Origin: Flagellimonas aurea
Lineage (GTDB): Bacteria > Bacteroidota > Bacteroidia > Flavobacteriales > Flavobacteriaceae
NCBI RefSeq assembly: GCF_017313785.1
Contig: NZ_JAFLNL010000005.1
Span: 186,001 to 250,000, forward strand
Length of the DNA: 64,000 nucleotides
Direction: 5' to 3'
The position numbers and the translations under genes were made by a program. Under the pieces are notes generated by a model that saw only the letters and a list, made by a program, of their open reading frames with translations, was not told the DNA's origin and searched no databases. The stretch's first letter is position 1, and every line of letters starts with the position of its first letter. Shown here one piece after another: positions 62,140-64,000 of this stretch.

Positions 62140-64000
62140 TTAAAAATTAAACCCGAAGGTCCCTGTAATCCCAAAAGCACGTGCATCTGGATTTTCGAGG
62201 TAATTGCCACGGAAGTTGAAATCTATCCGAAGTATTTTAAAAATATTGCCCACCCCTAAAGAATATTCCCAATACACCTGATCCTCCGGTGCCATTAAAG
62301 GAATGTTGGTAGGCGCGCTAAGTGCAATATTCTCTTCGGATAATTGTCCCCAAGCTCCTCTCACCCCCACTATCTCCCTTAGATTCAGCTTTCGCAACAA
62401 TGGAATTCTTGAAAACAAACGACCGTTGAAGTTGTGTTCCAGATGCACGGTGGCGTACGTATCGGTCACAAATTCGTAGAAATCCAGATTGGGAAATACA
62501 TTATAAAGTGAAAACAGGGTCTGGTTTCCCGGAATTACGCTCAAGAGCCCCAGCGGCACTGCTCCAAAGGTCTTCCCTAGTTCCACAGTACTTGTTAACC
62601 TACCAAAACCTCCTATTTGCCATGGTTGCTGATAGGAAAATTGGATTTTCTCGTAATCGAAATCGCTTTCCAGAAACCCATCCACACCTTTGGTATATTT
62701 TAATACAAGTGTGCTATAATCATCATTGATATTAGATCGTTCCACGCCATAACCAATAGTCCGTTTACCAGGGGTATAGATCAATGTGGTAGTAAGGTCG
62801 AACTGTTTTATTTCCGATGAAATTCCTGAAGGTGAGTTTGGATCTACATAATCCAGGCTAAAAGCATCCGGCAATGCCGAACTGAGGGTTCTGAACGAGC
62901 CACCAACATCAATTCTAAAATTCTTCACAGGTTCCATTTCCACGTTCAATGTGGAAAGATTGATATTGGTCAAACGGTCATTTGAACCTACCGTTACCAG
63001 TGATGATGAAGCAATGCTCCTTCCCATCACATCGTTGGTACTGGTTAAGCTTAACCCCAATTGCTCTATATCCCGTCTATTTCCTCCTGAAATGATCAAA
63101 CGGTTCTTTCGATCCAGCAAAAACTTTCCTGAAAATCCGTGCTTAAACTTTTTATCGTTGAAACCATAGGCCATATATCCTTCCAATCGCCAAAGATCAT
63201 TCTGTCCAAAATAGGTCCGGGCACCGCCCCTCAGCCGAACACCTTCGGCATCATTATAACCAAAAGTGCTGTATATATCCCCGATGTCGATATTCCATTT
63301 ATCGATTTCGACGTAACCCGACCCTAGAATACTGACAATATCGTAGTAGGTTCGGAACTTGGGCACTGTTTTTAAGGTATCCAATAATTTGAAAATTCCC
63401 GATTCGTTCTCGTTCAAACGCTCTAGACGGGCATTTTCCCAAAAAATACTATCCTGCGAGAACACCCGCGGGTCGTATGGATCGGAAACGGCCTTGTAAA
63501 AATCTTCGGACCGTGGATTGTTAAAGTTATAATTGTCAAAAACGGTGGTACGTTTCCCGTAGACACCTCGAGATTCTTCTTTTTTGGAAAAACTGAAATC
63601 GCTCAGCATGTAATCACGTTTCAATAAAAAAACCGAATCGTTGACCACTTCGAAATCCTGCTCAATATAAATCTCCTTTACCCAGTTAATATTGGCACTT
63701 TTGGTGACCTGTAGATTAATTTTTTTGATGGCGAAGGTGGTGTCGTTTACCCAAAAGTCACCTTTAAAGGTTAACTCGTTCTTGCGACGTGGGTAATAAA
63801 TAATATTGTAGCACCACTTATCATCAATATAGGTACTATCGGACAGCACATAGTTATAGACATCTATCCCTGTTTTGGACAACGGACTGGTAAAGCTCTT
63901 GTCAAAAAACTTGAGGTAATTATTGTAGATATCGTAATCAGAATAGAGGTCCTCAACAAAGGCGGTTATGGCTTGGTTCCCACTGAATCCCGAGTTTTTA
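62140..64000 (-). CDS. DUF5686-type outer-membrane protein (5' part outside window)
   Basis: The frame continues unbroken to the right edge, so the start is missing; at least 620 residues are present. The visible N-terminal part has FVEDLYSDYDIYNNYLKFFDKSFTSPL and YNIIYYPRRKNELTFKGDFWVND, seen in DUF5686 proteins, which usually follow a carboxypeptidase-like regulatory domain at the N-terminus. The second half is a beta-barrel with repeated aromatic and glycine strands and an aromatic C-terminus (TGTFGFNF). It is a probable outer-membrane protein of unknown function, common in Bacteroidota. Confidence 0.86.
   Translation of the reverse strand, partial: KNSGFSGNQAITAFVEDLYSDYDIYNNYLKFFDKSFTSPLSKTGIDVYNYVLSDSTYIDDKWCYNIIYYPRRKNELTFKGDFWVNDTTFAIKKINLQVTKSANINWVKEIYIEQDFEVVNDSVFLLKRDYMLSDFSFSKKEESRGVYGKRTTVFDNYNFNNPRSEDFYKAVSDPYDPRVFSQDSIFWENARLERLNENESGIFKLLDTLKTVPKFRTYYDIVSILGSGYVEIDKWNIDIGDIYSTFGYNDAEGVRLRGGARTYFGQNDLWRLEGYMAYGFNDKKFKHGFSGKFLLDRKNRLIISGGNRRDIEQLGLSLTSTNDVMGRSIASSSLVTVGSNDRLTNINLSTLNVEMEPVKNFRIDVGGSFRTLSSALPDAFSLDYVDPNSPSGISSEIKQFDLTTTLIYTPGKRTIGYGVERSNINDDYSTLVLKYTKGVDGFLESDFDYEKIQFSYQQPWQIGGFGRLTSTVELGKTFGAVPLGLLSVIPGNQTLFSLYNVFPNLDFYEFVTDTYATVHLEHNFNGRLFSRIPLLRKLNLREIVGVRGAWGQLSEENIALSAPTNIPLMAPEDQVYWEYSLGVGNIFKILRIDFNFRGNYLENPDARAFGITGTFGFNF

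Overview
The window is chromosomal DNA from a member of the Flavobacteriaceae (Bacteroidota), probably a marine one. The genus cannot be fixed by reading alone, although gene order and moderate G+C would suit the Muricauda/Allomuricauda/Maribacter neighbourhood. Support comes from two gliding-motility genes (gldB, gldA), a methionine synthase split into two genes, a zinc-ligand-free DnaG, a K+-dependent-type membrane pyrophosphatase, weak ribosome-binding sites with many TTG starts, and -7 boxes of the flavobacterial form TAnnTTTG. Coding density is high and no gene is clearly broken. I saw no rRNA, tRNA, CRISPR array, insertion sequence or prophage.

Layout. 1-8 kb: gldB (partial), nadE, an unusual response regulator, dnaG, a secreted S15 peptidase and small accessory genes. 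7.8-10.3 kb: an ECF sigma factor, its likely membrane anti-sigma factor and an outer-membrane protein. 10.4-16.9 kb: a minus-strand housekeeping run (rsgA, dtd, MazG-like, aroA, queA, rlmN, polyprenyl synthase) containing a 12-copy heptanucleotide repeat. 18.2-22.3 kb: an aromatic amino-acid operon (pheA, aminotransferase, tyrA, DAHP synthase/chorismate mutase) preceded by an unannotated leader peptide and attenuator. 22.5-30.3 kb: gldA, a PLP decarboxylase and a mixed accessory stretch. 30.3-35.2 kb: metF and split metH behind a SAM-I riboswitch. 35.3-37.1 kb: an SDR and an AraC regulator. 37.2-44.4 kb: an assimilatory sulfate reduction operon. 44.5-51.1 kb: an Rrf2 regulator and the methionine genes metZ, metX-thrA fusion and metY behind a second SAM-I riboswitch. 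51.2-55.2 kb: a small lipoprotein, a CocE-type hydrolase and metK behind a SAM-II-like element. 55.3-64 kb: deoxynucleoside kinase, PAP2 phosphatase, serine hydrolase, TonB, two kinds of pyrophosphatase and a partial DUF5686 outer-membrane protein.

How it fits together. Half of the window is a sulfur, methionine and SAM network. Sulfate is activated and reduced by CysDN, CysH and a siroheme sulfite reductase, with siroheme and electrons supplied by CobA and an Fpr-type reductase. Sulfide is joined to O-acetylhomoserine, made from aspartate by the MetX-ThrA fusion, to give homocysteine. MetH and MetF methylate it and MetK converts methionine to SAM. Three SAM-sensing RNAs of two classes and one Rrf2 repressor appear to control the four transcription units.

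The most interesting element is at 22190-22318. A 23-residue leader peptide with ten aromatic residues is followed by mutually exclusive antiterminator and terminator hairpins that end three bases before pheA. This is the full architecture of ribosome-mediated attenuation, in a phylum where I know of no experimental description of it for aromatic biosynthesis.
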